From assembly GCA_934728255.1 (NCBI GenBank), contig CAKVEC010000006.1:74958-138957 (forward strand): 64,000 nucleotides of DNA, read 5' to 3'. Both the position numbers and the translations under genes were made by a program. The DNA is from an uncultured Bacteroidales bacterium (GTDB lineage Bacteria; Bacteroidota; Bacteroidia; Bacteroidales; Paludibacteraceae). The notes below the pieces were generated by a model that saw only the letters and a list, made by a program, of their open reading frames with translations, had not been told where the DNA came from and searched no databases. Shown in pieces: positions 33,959-41,949 of this stretch; position 1 is the first letter of the stretch; each line of letters starts with the position of its first letter.

Positions 33959-35096
33959 TTTGCTCCACATTGTCGGCTCTGTAGCCCGTACGTTGTTAGC
34001 CCTCACGTTCCTCTTCTCGGGGTTCGTCAAAGCCGTTGATCCGCTGGGTACTACCTACAAAATCGAAGACTACCTTAAAGCGTTTGGCGGGTTCTTTACA
34101 GACCTTATGCCCCTCGCAGGAGCCGCTGCCGTCATACTTATTGCCATCGAGTTTACGCTTGGTTTCTGTATGCTGTTCAATGTCCGCACCTCGTGGACAA
34201 GTTGGCTCTCGTTGGCTTTCTATGCCGTAATGCTGCCGCTTACATTGTATATTGCGCTTAAGAACCCCGTGAGCGACTGTGGCTGTTTCGGCGATGCTTT
34301 CATTATCAGCAATTGGGCTACGTTCTGGAAGAATGTTGTACTTATGGCGTTGGTCATTACCCTGCTTTGCACCAAACGCTACATCCCGCAGACATTTGTC
34401 TGGGGCGTTGAATTAGGCATTGCGATTGTAGGTGTGGCTATTGTGTCCGGACTGATGCTCTACACGCATACCCATCTGCCGTTATTGGATTTCCGTCCGT
34501 ACAAAATCGGCAACAACATCCCCGAACTGATGGAAATACCCGATGATGCCGAACCCGACCAATACGCCATTACCTTTGTCTATGAGAAAGATGGTGTACA
34601 GCAGGAGTTCACTCTCGACAACTATCCGAAGGGCGATAGTACATGGACGTTTGTTGACCAGAAATCCGTATTGGTGAAAAAAGGCTACGAACCGAAAATC
34701 CACGACTTTGAGATTATCACGCTCAATTACGATGACATCACCTACGATGTCCTCGAATCGGAAGTACCTGTTACGCTGGTTATTATGTACGACCTCGCCA
34801 AGACAGACCTAAAGCAAATTGACAAAATAACAGCACTTTATCACCATTGTATCAATAAAAACGAACCATTCTATATCCTCACTGGTTCCGGTGAACAGGA
34901 CATCGAACTCTTCTGTTTGGGCATCAATGGTGATGAAATAAGCAATATGGTTACACCCTTTAACCACCCGGAGAATGTATTCTGTACATGCGACCCTGTT
35001 ACGCTTAAGACTATCGTTCGCGCCAGTCCGGGCGTCATCGTTATTCAAAACGGCACAATTATTGATAAATACAATATCCGGAATCTGGTTTATTAA
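33945..35096 (+). CDS. DoxX/MauE-type membrane protein
   Basis: A 383-residue inner-membrane protein. The first roughly 175 residues hold four or five helices of the DoxX/MauE type (LHIVGSVARTLLALTFLFSG, PLAGAAAVILIAIEFTLG, and KNPVSDCGCFGDAF with a CGC motif, suggestive of redox or thiol chemistry as in MauE). The remainder (about 180-383) is a soluble domain with thioredoxin-like secondary structure but no visible CxxC (LVIMYDLAKTD, VIVIQNGTIIDKYN). The gene overlaps the DUF1599 gene and precedes tpiA by 46 bp. A function in disulfide or quinone metabolism is inference. Confidence 0.8.
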   Translation: MKKSNLLHIVGSVARTLLALTFLFSGFVKAVDPLGTTYKIEDYLKAFGGFFTDLMPLAGAAAVILIAIEFTLGFCMLFNVRTSWTSWLSLAFYAVMLPLTLYIALKNPVSDCGCFGDAFIISNWATFWKNVVLMALVITLLCTKRYIPQTFVWGVELGIAIVGVAIVSGLMLYTHTHLPLLDFRPYKIGNNIPELMEIPDDAEPDQYAITFVYEKDGVQQEFTLDNYPKGDSTWTFVDQKSVLVKKGYEPKIHDFEIITLNYDDITYDVLESEVPVTLVIMYDLAKTDLKQIDKITALYHHCINKNEPFYILTGSGEQDIELFCLGINGDEISNMVTPFNHPENVFCTCDPVTLKTIVRASPGVIVIQNGTIIDKYNIRNLVY

Positions 35097-35099
35097 ATT

Positions 35100-35140
35100 A
35101 TAAACGCATAAACTAATAAACAACAAATTAAACATAAACT
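35100..35140. repeat. 8-bp AT-rich repeats (unit ATAAACGC), DoxX-tpiA gap
   Basis: Units ATAAACGC, ATAAACTA, ATAAACAA and related words run to the tpiA start. Same type as the array before purM. Confidence 0.75.
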
Positions 35141-35142
35141 TT

Positions 35143-35892
35143 ATGAGAACAAAAATGGTTGCAGGCAACTGGAAAATGAACAAGACCCTGCAAGAAGGTG
35201 TAGCCCTGGCTACCGAACTGAAAGAAGCAGTAAAGAACCCCTCGTGCGCTGTCGTTGTCGGCACGCCGTTTATCCATTTGGCTACCGTTGCCGAACTGCT
35301 CAAGGACACTCCTATCAAGGTGGCTGCCGAGAACTGTGCTGACCACGAGAAGGGGGCTTACACGGGCGAGGTAAGTGCCGAGATGGTGAAATCAACAGGT
35401 GCTGAATACTGCATCCTTGGGCACTCGGAGCGTCGTGCTTATTACCACGAGGACTATGCTATTCTCAAGGAGAAAGTGCGTCTCGCTCTCGCTAATGGTC
35501 TGAAGGTCATCTTCTGCATCGGCGAGGTCAAAGAGGAGCGCGAGGCAGGTAAGCAGAACGAGGTGGTTAAGGCACAACTCGAAGGCTCGGTATTTAACCT
35601 CACCGCCGAGGAGTGGAAGAACATCACCCTTGCTTACGAACCCGTTTGGGCTATCGGTACCGGTCTCACCGCTACCCCCGCACAGGCACAGGAGATGCAC
35701 GCTTATCTCCGTTCGCTCGTGGCAGCGCAATACGGTCAGGCTGTGGCTGACGACACCACTATCCTCTATGGCGGCAGTTGCAACGACAAGAATGCTGCCG
35801 AACTATTCGCCAACCCCGATGTGGACGGCGGTCTGATTGGTGGTGCTGCCCTCGTAGCCGAGAAGTTCCTCGCTATCATCAATGCCCGCTAA
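35143..35892 (+). CDS. tpiA: Triosephosphate isomerase
   Basis: Interconverts dihydroxyacetone phosphate and glyceraldehyde 3-phosphate in glycolysis. The 249 residues carry all catalytic elements: Lys in GNWKMN near residue 11, His in LGHSERR near 96, and Glu in AYEPVWAIGTG near 168, plus the phosphate loops YGGSCNDKN and GGLIGGAAL. The start MRTKMVAGNWKMN is canonical. Confidence 0.98.
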   Translation: MRTKMVAGNWKMNKTLQEGVALATELKEAVKNPSCAVVVGTPFIHLATVAELLKDTPIKVAAENCADHEKGAYTGEVSAEMVKSTGAEYCILGHSERRAYYHEDYAILKEKVRLALANGLKVIFCIGEVKEEREAGKQNEVVKAQLEGSVFNLTAEEWKNITLAYEPVWAIGTGLTATPAQAQEMHAYLRSLVAAQYGQAVADDTTILYGGSCNDKNAAELFANPDVDGGLIGGAALVAEKFLAIINAR

Positions 35893-35917
35893 TAATTCAT
35901 AATTCATAATTAGGAGT

Positions 35918-37195
35918 ATGTTCCTTCTTCCCGTTCGCGGTTTTACACCGCAGATAGGTAAGGATTGCTTTATAGCCCCAAATGCAACCATCGTCGGTGA
36001 TACGGTCATCGGCGACGGTTGTTCCATTTGGTTCAATGCAGTCCTGCGCGGCGATGTCAATTCCATTCGCCTTGGCAACCACGTGAATATACAGGACGGA
36101 TCTGTCCTTCACACTCTCTATCAGAAATCCACTATCGAGATTGGCGATTATGTCTCCGTCGGGCACAATGTAACCATCCACGGGGCGCATATCCGAGACT
36201 ATGCTCTCATTGGTATGGGCTCCACGCTGCTTGATGATGTCGAGGTCGGCGAAGGGGCTATCGTGGCTGCGGGGGCATTGGTACTCAAAGGCACTAAGAT
36301 CGGAGCATACGAGGTGTGGGGCGGTGTGCCGGCCAAGTTTATCAAGAAAGCCGAAGCCGCACAGACCAACGAGATCAACCGCAAGATTGCCCACAACTAC
36401 GCAATGTATGCGTCGTGGTACCAACAGCCCGCACCTGCCGAAGTCGCTCCGTTGACAGACCCGACTGAGAACATTATCCCCAAACAAACCATGTACAAGC
36501 GTATTCTCCTCAAACTCTCTGGCGAGAGCCTGATGGGGCAGAAAGGCTATGGCATCGATGAACAACGCCTTGCCGCCTATGCCCGCCAAATCAAACAGAT
36601 TGCCGACCTCGGCGTACAGATTGGTATTGTCATCGGTGGCGGAAATATATTCCGCGGATTGAGCGGCAGCCAAAAAGGCTTCGACCGGGTCAAAGGCGAT
36701 CAGATGGGTATGCTCGCTACGGTCATCAACTCGCTCGCGCTCCAGTCCGCTCTCGAATCAATCGGGCAGAAAGTGCGTGTCCTCACCTCCGTCCGAATGG
36801 AACCCGTAGGCGAGTATTACAGCAAGGCGAAAGCCCTCCGTCTCCTCGACAAAGGCAATATCGTCATTGTTGCGGGCGGTACGGGCAACCCCTATTTTAC
36901 TACCGACACCGCTTCCGCACTGCGTGCTATCGAACTCGAAGCCGACATTATGTTCAAGGGTACCCGCGTGGACGGTATCTACACTGCCGACCCGGAGAAA
37001 GACCCAACAGCCACCAAGTACGATGAAATCACCTACGATGATATCCTCGCTAAAGGACTGAAGATTATGGACTTGACGGCAATCACTATGTGTCGCGAGA
37101 ACCAAATGCCTATCTATGTCTTCGATATGGATACCGAGGGCAATCTTCTCAAAGTCATTGCCGGTCAAACTATCGGAACATTAGTAAAACCCTAA
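35918..37195 (+). CDS. pyrH: Fusion of gamma-carbonic-anhydrase-like hexapeptide protein and UMP kinase
   Basis: One uninterrupted 425-codon frame joins two normally separate proteins. Residues 1 to about 175 are a left-handed beta-helix of the gamma-carbonic anhydrase family (LRGDVNSIRLGNHVNIQDGS, with metal-ligand-type histidines in SVLH, VGHNVTIHGAH). Residues about 176-191 form a linker (PTENIIPKQT). Residues 192-425 are complete UMP kinase: LLKLSGESLMGQKGYGID, GIVIGGGNIFRG, GTGNPYFTTDTASALRA, and GTRVDGIYTADPEKDP. An in-frame ATG at 36491 is exactly where PyrH would begin alone, so the kinase could also be made separately. Followed by frr, the usual pyrH neighbour. Confidence 0.88.
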   Translation: MFLLPVRGFTPQIGKDCFIAPNATIVGDTVIGDGCSIWFNAVLRGDVNSIRLGNHVNIQDGSVLHTLYQKSTIEIGDYVSVGHNVTIHGAHIRDYALIGMGSTLLDDVEVGEGAIVAAGALVLKGTKIGAYEVWGGVPAKFIKKAEAAQTNEINRKIAHNYAMYASWYQQPAPAEVAPLTDPTENIIPKQTMYKRILLKLSGESLMGQKGYGIDEQRLAAYARQIKQIADLGVQIGIVIGGGNIFRGLSGSQKGFDRVKGDQMGMLATVINSLALQSALESIGQKVRVLTSVRMEPVGEYYSKAKALRLLDKGNIVIVAGGTGNPYFTTDTASALRAIELEADIMFKGTRVDGIYTADPEKDPTATKYDEITYDDILAKGLKIMDLTAITMCRENQMPIYVFDMDTEGNLLKVIAGQTIGTLVKP

Positions 37196-37231
37196 GGACC
37201 TTAAAGACCTTAAAGTCTTTAATGACCTTAT
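37196..37231. repeat. 9-bp repeat array (unit AGACCTTAA), pyrH-frr gap
   Basis: Four 9-bp units (GGACCTTAA, AGACCTTAA, AGTCTTTAA, TGACCTTAT) begin at the first base after the pyrH stop codon. Confidence 0.85.
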
Positions 37232-37246
37232 AATCCATATACAACA

Positions 37247-37807
37247 ATGATTGAACCTTCAAAAATTCAAGCAGACGCTGAGGAACTGATGCAGTCTGCT
37301 ATTCTGTTCTTAGACGATGCTTTGGCACATATCCGTGCCGGTAAAGCCAGTGCGCGTATCCTCGACCCTGTCCGTGTGGACTACTATGGCTCGATGTCGC
37401 CGCTCGCCAATGTGGCTACTATCACCACACCCGATGCACGTACTATCCAGATTCAACCATGGGAGAAAAAGATGCTCGGCGAGATTGAACGTGCTATCAT
37501 CAACTCCAATATCGGACTTGCGCCCAACAACAACGGCGAGTGCATCCGTCTCATTCTCCCGCCGCTCACCGAGGAACGCCGCCAGCAACTCGCCAAACAG
37601 TGCAAAGGCGAAGCCGAGAACGCCAAAGTATCGGTGCGCAATGCCCGCCGTGATGCTTTCGATACCCTCAAAAAGCAGATAAAAGAAGGACTGCCAGAGG
37701 ATGCAGAGAAAGACGCAGAGGACAAAGTGCAGAAACTGCACGACAAGTACATCCGCCAGATCGATGACCTCTACGCCAAGAAAGAAAAAGACATCATGAC
37801 CGTCTGA
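37247..37807 (+). CDS. frr: Ribosome recycling factor
   Basis: Splits post-termination ribosomes with EF-G. The 186-residue length is normal. The motif RAGKASARILDPVRVDYYGS near residue 30 and the hinge stretch ATITTPDARTIQIQPWEK near 60 are diagnostic, followed by the C-terminal three-helix part (NARRDAFDTLKKQIKEGLPED). It follows pyrH as in most bacteria. Confidence 0.98.
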   Translation: MIEPSKIQADAEELMQSAILFLDDALAHIRAGKASARILDPVRVDYYGSMSPLANVATITTPDARTIQIQPWEKKMLGEIERAIINSNIGLAPNNNGECIRLILPPLTEERRQQLAKQCKGEAENAKVSVRNARRDAFDTLKKQIKEGLPEDAEKDAEDKVQKLHDKYIRQIDDLYAKKEKDIMTV

Positions 37808-37846
37808 TCTCTGTCCTCTCATTTCCCTTACAACTCCTTTGCAAGA

Positions 37847-37890
37847 GTAGGTGATTAGTAGGTGATTAGTAGGTGATTAGTAGGTGATTC
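37847..37890. repeat. 11-bp tandem repeat array (unit GTAGGTGATTA)
   Basis: Four copies, three exact. A TACTTTTG promoter-like box follows 15 bases downstream, then a second 11-bp array. Confidence 0.93.
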
Positions 37891-37904
37891 CCGTTAGGAT
37901 AGCG

Positions 37905-37912
37905 TACTTTTG
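37905..37912 (+). promoter_or_regulatory. Possible -7 element before the barrel gene
   Basis: TACTTTTG matches TAnnTTTG. No TTTG lies at the -33 position, which is occupied by the end of the repeat array. Confidence 0.4.
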
Positions 37913-37934
37913 CCTTATACTTCGTGCTACCTGC

Positions 37935-37978
37935 AATAGGAGATTCATAGGTGATTCATAGGTGATTGATAGGTGATT
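37935..37978. repeat. 11-bp tandem repeat array (unit CATAGGTGATT)
   Basis: Units AATAGGAGATT, CATAGGTGATT, CATAGGTGATT, GATAGGTGATT. A different unit from the array 45 bp upstream, with the same period and the same GGTGATT core. Confidence 0.92.
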
Positions 37979-39070
37979 CCCCATAGGATATCGGATCTGT
38001 GGCGTATCCTTTGTGTATGGTGCATTATGCATTGTGCATTTAGCGGGCAAATCTATGGCGTTAACGCCATAGATTTGCCCGCTATGGGTGTTCCTGTTAT
38101 CAATTATTCCCCCGAGACCGACTGGCTGTTCGGTGCAGCCGCACAAGGCTATTTCCGCCTGCCTGACCAACAGCGCACCTCTATCGTACAGTTGGACGGT
38201 GCCTATTCGCTTCGCCGGCAATGGTATGTCAATGCGCAGGGAACTCTCTATTTCGGTGGCAAGATACCATGGCAACTCTCTTTCCGTGGGGGCTATCGCG
38301 ATTATCCTGATACCTACTACCCGCTTGGCAACTGCAACACTGTATGGAACGACCTCCCGCAGCAAGGCACTGCCTACAACTCCCGCCGCGCCTATATCTA
38401 CCTGCAGCCGCTTATCGCCCTGCCCAGTTACTGGTTTGTCGGACCGCTGTTTGACTACCGGCAGGAGCATACCGACATCACCCCCGATATGCTGATGTGG
38501 GGGCTCGGGCTTGTCTTGCAATACGACACGCGCGACATCACCTACTATCCCCATAGCGGTATCTTTTTCAAGTTCACCGCCACCCACTACGACCGCCTGC
38601 TCGGTTCTACCGCCCGCCTCACATACCTGCAAGCAGACTTCCGTCAGTTTGTACCAGTCTGGAAAGATCTCCTTTTTGCATGGCAGTTCCGCACCGACTG
38701 GGCATTGGCGCCCCGTGGTGCAGAGGGTGTCCCTTTCCAGATGCTTCCCACGCTCGGCGGGCAAGACCTGCTTCGCGGAATACCGCGCAATATGTTTCGC
38801 GATAATGCTATGATTGCGCTCCAGGGCGAACTGCGCATCCCTGTTTGGCGTTTTATCCACGCCACCGCCTTCGCGGGAATAGGCGATGTGTATAATACTG
38901 CACATTGGCGGTGGGCGATGCCCAAAGTAGGGTATGGTCTCGGTCTGCGTCTCGGTATCAACCATGCCAAAGTGAATATCCGTTTCGACCTCGCACGCAA
39001 CAATATATACAGGGAGTGGAATACATGGCGCAGTTACTCTTTCTACCTTACTGCCACCGAAGCCTTTTAG
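37973..39070 (+). CDS. BamA/TamA-type outer-membrane beta-barrel protein, 5' end rearranged
   Basis: A bacterial surface antigen (D15-type) barrel without visible POTRA domains. From about residue 40 the protein is a run of amphipathic beta strands (VNAQGTLYFGGKIPWQLSFRGGY, spaced aromatic residues). It ends with the barrel signature LGGQDLLRGIPRNMFRDNAMI and a strand ending in Phe (SYSFYLTATEAF). The N-terminus is doubtful. The start at 37973 overlaps the 11-bp array, and residues about 23-37 are encoded by a perfect 44-bp palindrome. LCVWCIMHCAFSG could act as a signal peptide by chance; the next ATG (38084) gives no signal peptide. The gene may be 5'-truncated or newly restarted. Confidence 0.7.
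   Translation: MIPHRISDLWRILCVWCIMHCAFSGQIYGVNAIDLPAMGVPVINYSPETDWLFGAAAQGYFRLPDQQRTSIVQLDGAYSLRRQWYVNAQGTLYFGGKIPWQLSFRGGYRDYPDTYYPLGNCNTVWNDLPQQGTAYNSRRAYIYLQPLIALPSYWFVGPLFDYRQEHTDITPDMLMWGLGLVLQYDTRDITYYPHSGIFFKFTATHYDRLLGSTARLTYLQADFRQFVPVWKDLLFAWQFRTDWALAPRGAEGVPFQMLPTLGGQDLLRGIPRNMFRDNAMIALQGELRIPVWRFIHATAFAGIGDVYNTAHWRWAMPKVGYGLGLRLGINHAKVNIRFDLARNNIYREWNTWRSYSFYLTATEAF
38041..38084. repeat. Perfect 44-bp palindrome
   Basis: Left arm TAGCGGGCAAATCTATGGCG plus TT, right arm its exact reverse complement, with no spacer (centre GTTAAC). The right arm encodes part of the barrel protein (AIDLPA). Arms match over 22 bases. Confidence 0.97.
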
Positions 39071-39090
39071 CGAATTATGAATGAAGAATT

Positions 39091-40101
39091 ATGAATTATG
39101 CATTGAAGATACTTATTGTTGCGGCGGATAAAGGCAACCATTTTACACCCTTTATTGAAGAACAGATAGAGGCGTTGAGACAGAAAGGCATTGTAGTAGA
39201 GCGGTTCGGCGTTCGGCGCAAAGGGGCTGCTGGTTACATACGTGAGATACCGCGCTTGTATCGCACTATCCGACAGGTGCGCCCAGACATCATCCATGCC
39301 CATTATGGCTTAAGCGGACTTTTGGCTGGAATGACCGCCTCCATTTACAAATTTACAAATTTACAAATTCATAAGGTTCCGCCTGTGGTTACCACCTACC
39401 ATGGTAGTGACATCAACGAACCCAAAGTACTGCGGCTCTCATACTTCGCTATGCGCCTTTCCGCATGGAATATCTTTGTCTCCCTCCGCAATGTGGAGAT
39501 TGCTACCAAGGCATGCCGTATTACTCACTATTCCTTAATTCCATGTGGAGTCAATCTTACCGATGACCAACTCCTTTCTCGCGCAGAAGCACGCCGGCAA
39601 TGCACAATGCCGGATGCACCATGTGTGCTTTTTGCAGGGGCGTTTGATAATGCAGTGAAAGATGCCGACTTGGCGAAAAAATCCATCTCTGTACTCAATG
39701 CCACAATCCCTGTCTCAGAGGAAAATAACCGTGTGCATTTGATAGAACTGCGCGGCTATTCGCGTTCTGAGGTCAATCGTCTGATGTGCGCCGCCGATTG
39801 TTTGTTGCTCACCAGCCTTCGCGAGGGCAGTCCGCAGGTAGTCAAAGAAGCGATGGCGTGCGGGTGTCCGATAGTGTCGGTCGATGTGGGGGACGTACGG
39901 GAACGGATACAGGATATAGACGGCTGCTTTGTAGCCAACACACGCTCACCGCAGGAGTTAGCCGGTTTGTTGGCAAAAGCCCTGCAATACAAAGGCAAAA
40001 CCTCCGGCAGACAATACATAGTCTCCCACGGGTTGGACAATGCGCACATTGCCGACAGATTGATAGAGATATATCGGCGTATCCTCAATAGAAGAAACTA
40101 A
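39091..40101 (+). CDS. Glycosyltransferase family 4 protein
   Basis: A 336-residue GT-B retaining glycosyltransferase, cytoplasmic or membrane-associated, probably in glycan or lipopolysaccharide synthesis. The N-terminal Rossmann domain has VRPDIIHAHYGLSGLLAG near residue 65 and TTYHGSDIN near 101. The C-terminal domain has the E-x7-E type motif in LREGSPQVVKEAMACGCPIV near 245. The ATG at 39091 lies within AATTATG-type repeats. Residues about 85-94 (SIYKFTNLQI) are encoded by three 8-bp repeats of TTTACAAA inserted in frame between two conserved blocks. The acceptor is unknown. Confidence 0.88.
   Translation: MNYALKILIVAADKGNHFTPFIEEQIEALRQKGIVVERFGVRRKGAAGYIREIPRLYRTIRQVRPDIIHAHYGLSGLLAGMTASIYKFTNLQIHKVPPVVTTYHGSDINEPKVLRLSYFAMRLSAWNIFVSLRNVEIATKACRITHYSLIPCGVNLTDDQLLSRAEARRQCTMPDAPCVLFAGAFDNAVKDADLAKKSISVLNATIPVSEENNRVHLIELRGYSRSEVNRLMCAADCLLLTSLREGSPQVVKEAMACGCPIVSVDVGDVRERIQDIDGCFVANTRSPQELAGLLAKALQYKGKTSGRQYIVSHGLDNAHIADRLIEIYRRILNRRN
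39344..39367 (+). repeat. In-frame 8-bp repeat array inside the glycosyltransferase gene
   Basis: Three exact copies of TTTACAAA (24 bases, eight codons, frame kept). A related CATTTACAAATTTACAC word is translated in the neighbouring U32 gene at about 40996-41014 (minus strand). Confidence 0.9.
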
Positions 40102-41861
40102 TTTTCCGCTTTTGTAATCAGCATCTGGCAGTTTTTGCAGTCAAAGGTGAGTGCTACAACCGTATTGTTGCGCAGGCGCAGGTAGCGAGGTTCATTGTGC
40201 ATCGGCGACTGTTTGCGGCAATGTCCCATCTCGTGCAGCAGGCAATAACGGCAGGTCATCAGCGGGTAACCTGTGTCGCGCTGCACGGCTTGCATAGTGC
40301 GCAATACATCCTCCGTTTCTGCATTTCGCTGTGGGCGATTGTTCGGTGCAGGACGATGTGTATTTTGCAGGTGCTTTATTAGGTGTTGTACTGCCTCACG
40401 CCGCCATTCGTTGAGTTGCCCTATCGGAATAAAATAGGGGGCGGATTGTATCTCTATACTCTGTGCCACGAAGGGCGTATCGCCCAATTTGCTGAGTTGG
40501 GTCCGGATGGTATCCAACGCCCGCTCTGTATTCTTGGCAGGCTCGTGCGGATAATCGAATGTACATTCCGTATCGCCCAAACGGATCGCAAATCCATAGT
40601 CTGTTTCTTTGAAAACAATGTCTATCGGTATATGCCGTTCTGCATGCAAAGAGCGGACAAACTCGGTGTCAAGATTGCGGTAAAGGGCTGTTCTTTTGCC
40701 TTTTAGCGACGGCAAAACGGCTGTGGTATTCGGGAAAACAAGGTCGCCCTCTATGCGGTTTACGGCAAAGCCTTGGTCTCCGAAGCATAGCCCGTCCCCG
40801 TTGTGCAATGTAACACCCTCTGCCGGTCGTACCCGCACTGCATTGCCCATTGTAGATTCTGCATCGCCTATATATTCGCCTGTTGATTTTGGCGTCTGCC
40901 AATTCGCCATATGGGGTGTGCGCCCGTGCAGAAAATAATCAATCCCTCCCCTGTGGAAAGTCTTTGCAGGCGATGGAATGAAAGGAAATTGGTAAGTGTG
41001 TAAATTTGTAAATGGGGCAATTTCGTCTATCTTTTGCCGGTAGTAAGCCGTAAGGTTGGTTACATAGTCTGCATCTTTCAGCCGTCCCTCTATCTTAAAG
41101 GTGGTAACGCCCGCGTCTGTCAGTTCTTTGAGATATGCGGAGCGATCCATATCCTGCAGCGAAAGCAGATACCGCTGGTGAATGGGCTGCCCGTGGTCGT
41201 CCCGTATTTCCTGCATATCGGCGTCCAGCAGGTCATACTGCATACGGCACATCTGGGAACAGCAACCGCGGTTGGCACTGCGCCCCGTGAGCACCTCGCT
41301 CATATAGCATTTGCCGGAATACGATACGCACAATGCCCCGTGTACAAACGCTTCTAATTCGATAGGTGTCTCGTTGTGTGCCGTTGAATAATCCGTTACG
41401 GCATCATGTATGGTGCGTATCTCCTCTAATCCGAGTTCGCGTGCCAATACCACACGGCGGAAACCCAACTGCTGCAAACGGATCACCTGTTCGGGCGTGC
41501 GGTTGTCGCATTGCGTGGAGGCGTGCAGACGGATAGGAGGCAGGTTGAAATCCAACAGATGCAGATCCTGTATAATCAGTGCGTCCACACCTATCCGGTA
41601 TAGTTCGTGTGCTAATGCCACCGCATCGGCATATTCGTCCTCGTGGAGCAGGGTATTGAGGGTAACCAATACCTTTACGCCATAGATATGGGCGTAATCC
41701 GCTATCGCCTGCAAATCCTTTATCGAGTTGCCTGCTGCTTGCCGTGCACCGAACTTCGGCGCACCGATATATATGGCATCTGCCCCCGCCCGGATAGCGG
41801 CTTTGGCTACTGCAATGTCCCGTGCAGGGGAGAGTAGGGTAAGATGATTCATCGTGTGCAA
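40098..41861 (-). CDS. U32-family protein (RlhA/YhbU-like)
   Basis: A 587-residue peptidase-U32 family protein. The N-terminal TIM-barrel-like half has LLSPARDIAVAKAAIRAGADAIYIG, and the family signature EAFVHGALCVSYSGKCYMSE near residue 165, followed by a cysteine cluster (SANRGCCSQMCRMQYDL) typical of the iron-binding U32 enzymes. In E. coli, RlhA hydroxylates C2501 of 23S rRNA and other members act in ubiquinone and tRNA pathways, so a hydroxylase role is more likely than proteolysis. The C-terminal end has further Cys/His (CRYCLLHEMGHCRK, CKNCQM). An alternative start is at 41852. The stop overlaps the convergent glycosyltransferase stop by four bases. Confidence 0.87.
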   Translation of the reverse strand: MHTMNHLTLLSPARDIAVAKAAIRAGADAIYIGAPKFGARQAAGNSIKDLQAIADYAHIYGVKVLVTLNTLLHEDEYADAVALAHELYRIGVDALIIQDLHLLDFNLPPIRLHASTQCDNRTPEQVIRLQQLGFRRVVLARELGLEEIRTIHDAVTDYSTAHNETPIELEAFVHGALCVSYSGKCYMSEVLTGRSANRGCCSQMCRMQYDLLDADMQEIRDDHGQPIHQRYLLSLQDMDRSAYLKELTDAGVTTFKIEGRLKDADYVTNLTAYYRQKIDEIAPFTNLHTYQFPFIPSPAKTFHRGGIDYFLHGRTPHMANWQTPKSTGEYIGDAESTMGNAVRVRPAEGVTLHNGDGLCFGDQGFAVNRIEGDLVFPNTTAVLPSLKGKRTALYRNLDTEFVRSLHAERHIPIDIVFKETDYGFAIRLGDTECTFDYPHEPAKNTERALDTIRTQLSKLGDTPFVAQSIEIQSAPYFIPIGQLNEWRREAVQHLIKHLQNTHRPAPNNRPQRNAETEDVLRTMQAVQRDTGYPLMTCRYCLLHEMGHCRKQSPMHNEPRYLRLRNNTVVALTFDCKNCQMLITKAEN

Positions 41862-41949
41862 TTCTGTTTAGCGACTGCAAAGTTCGCAAAAATTGCTGAT
41901 GTAGGCAAGCCCCGAACTCAAAATATGTAAAAATACGCTTTTGGAAGTA

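Noticed and set aside
37877..38965. A 362-codon minus-strand frame over the barrel gene
   Set aside because: It would read through both 11-bp arrays and the palindrome, and gives no family match. The plus-strand barrel is clear.
40098..41861. Collagenase-type peptidase call for the U32 protein
   Set aside because: The family name suggests proteolysis, but characterised members such as RlhA are rRNA or cofactor hydroxylases and the cysteine cluster supports this.
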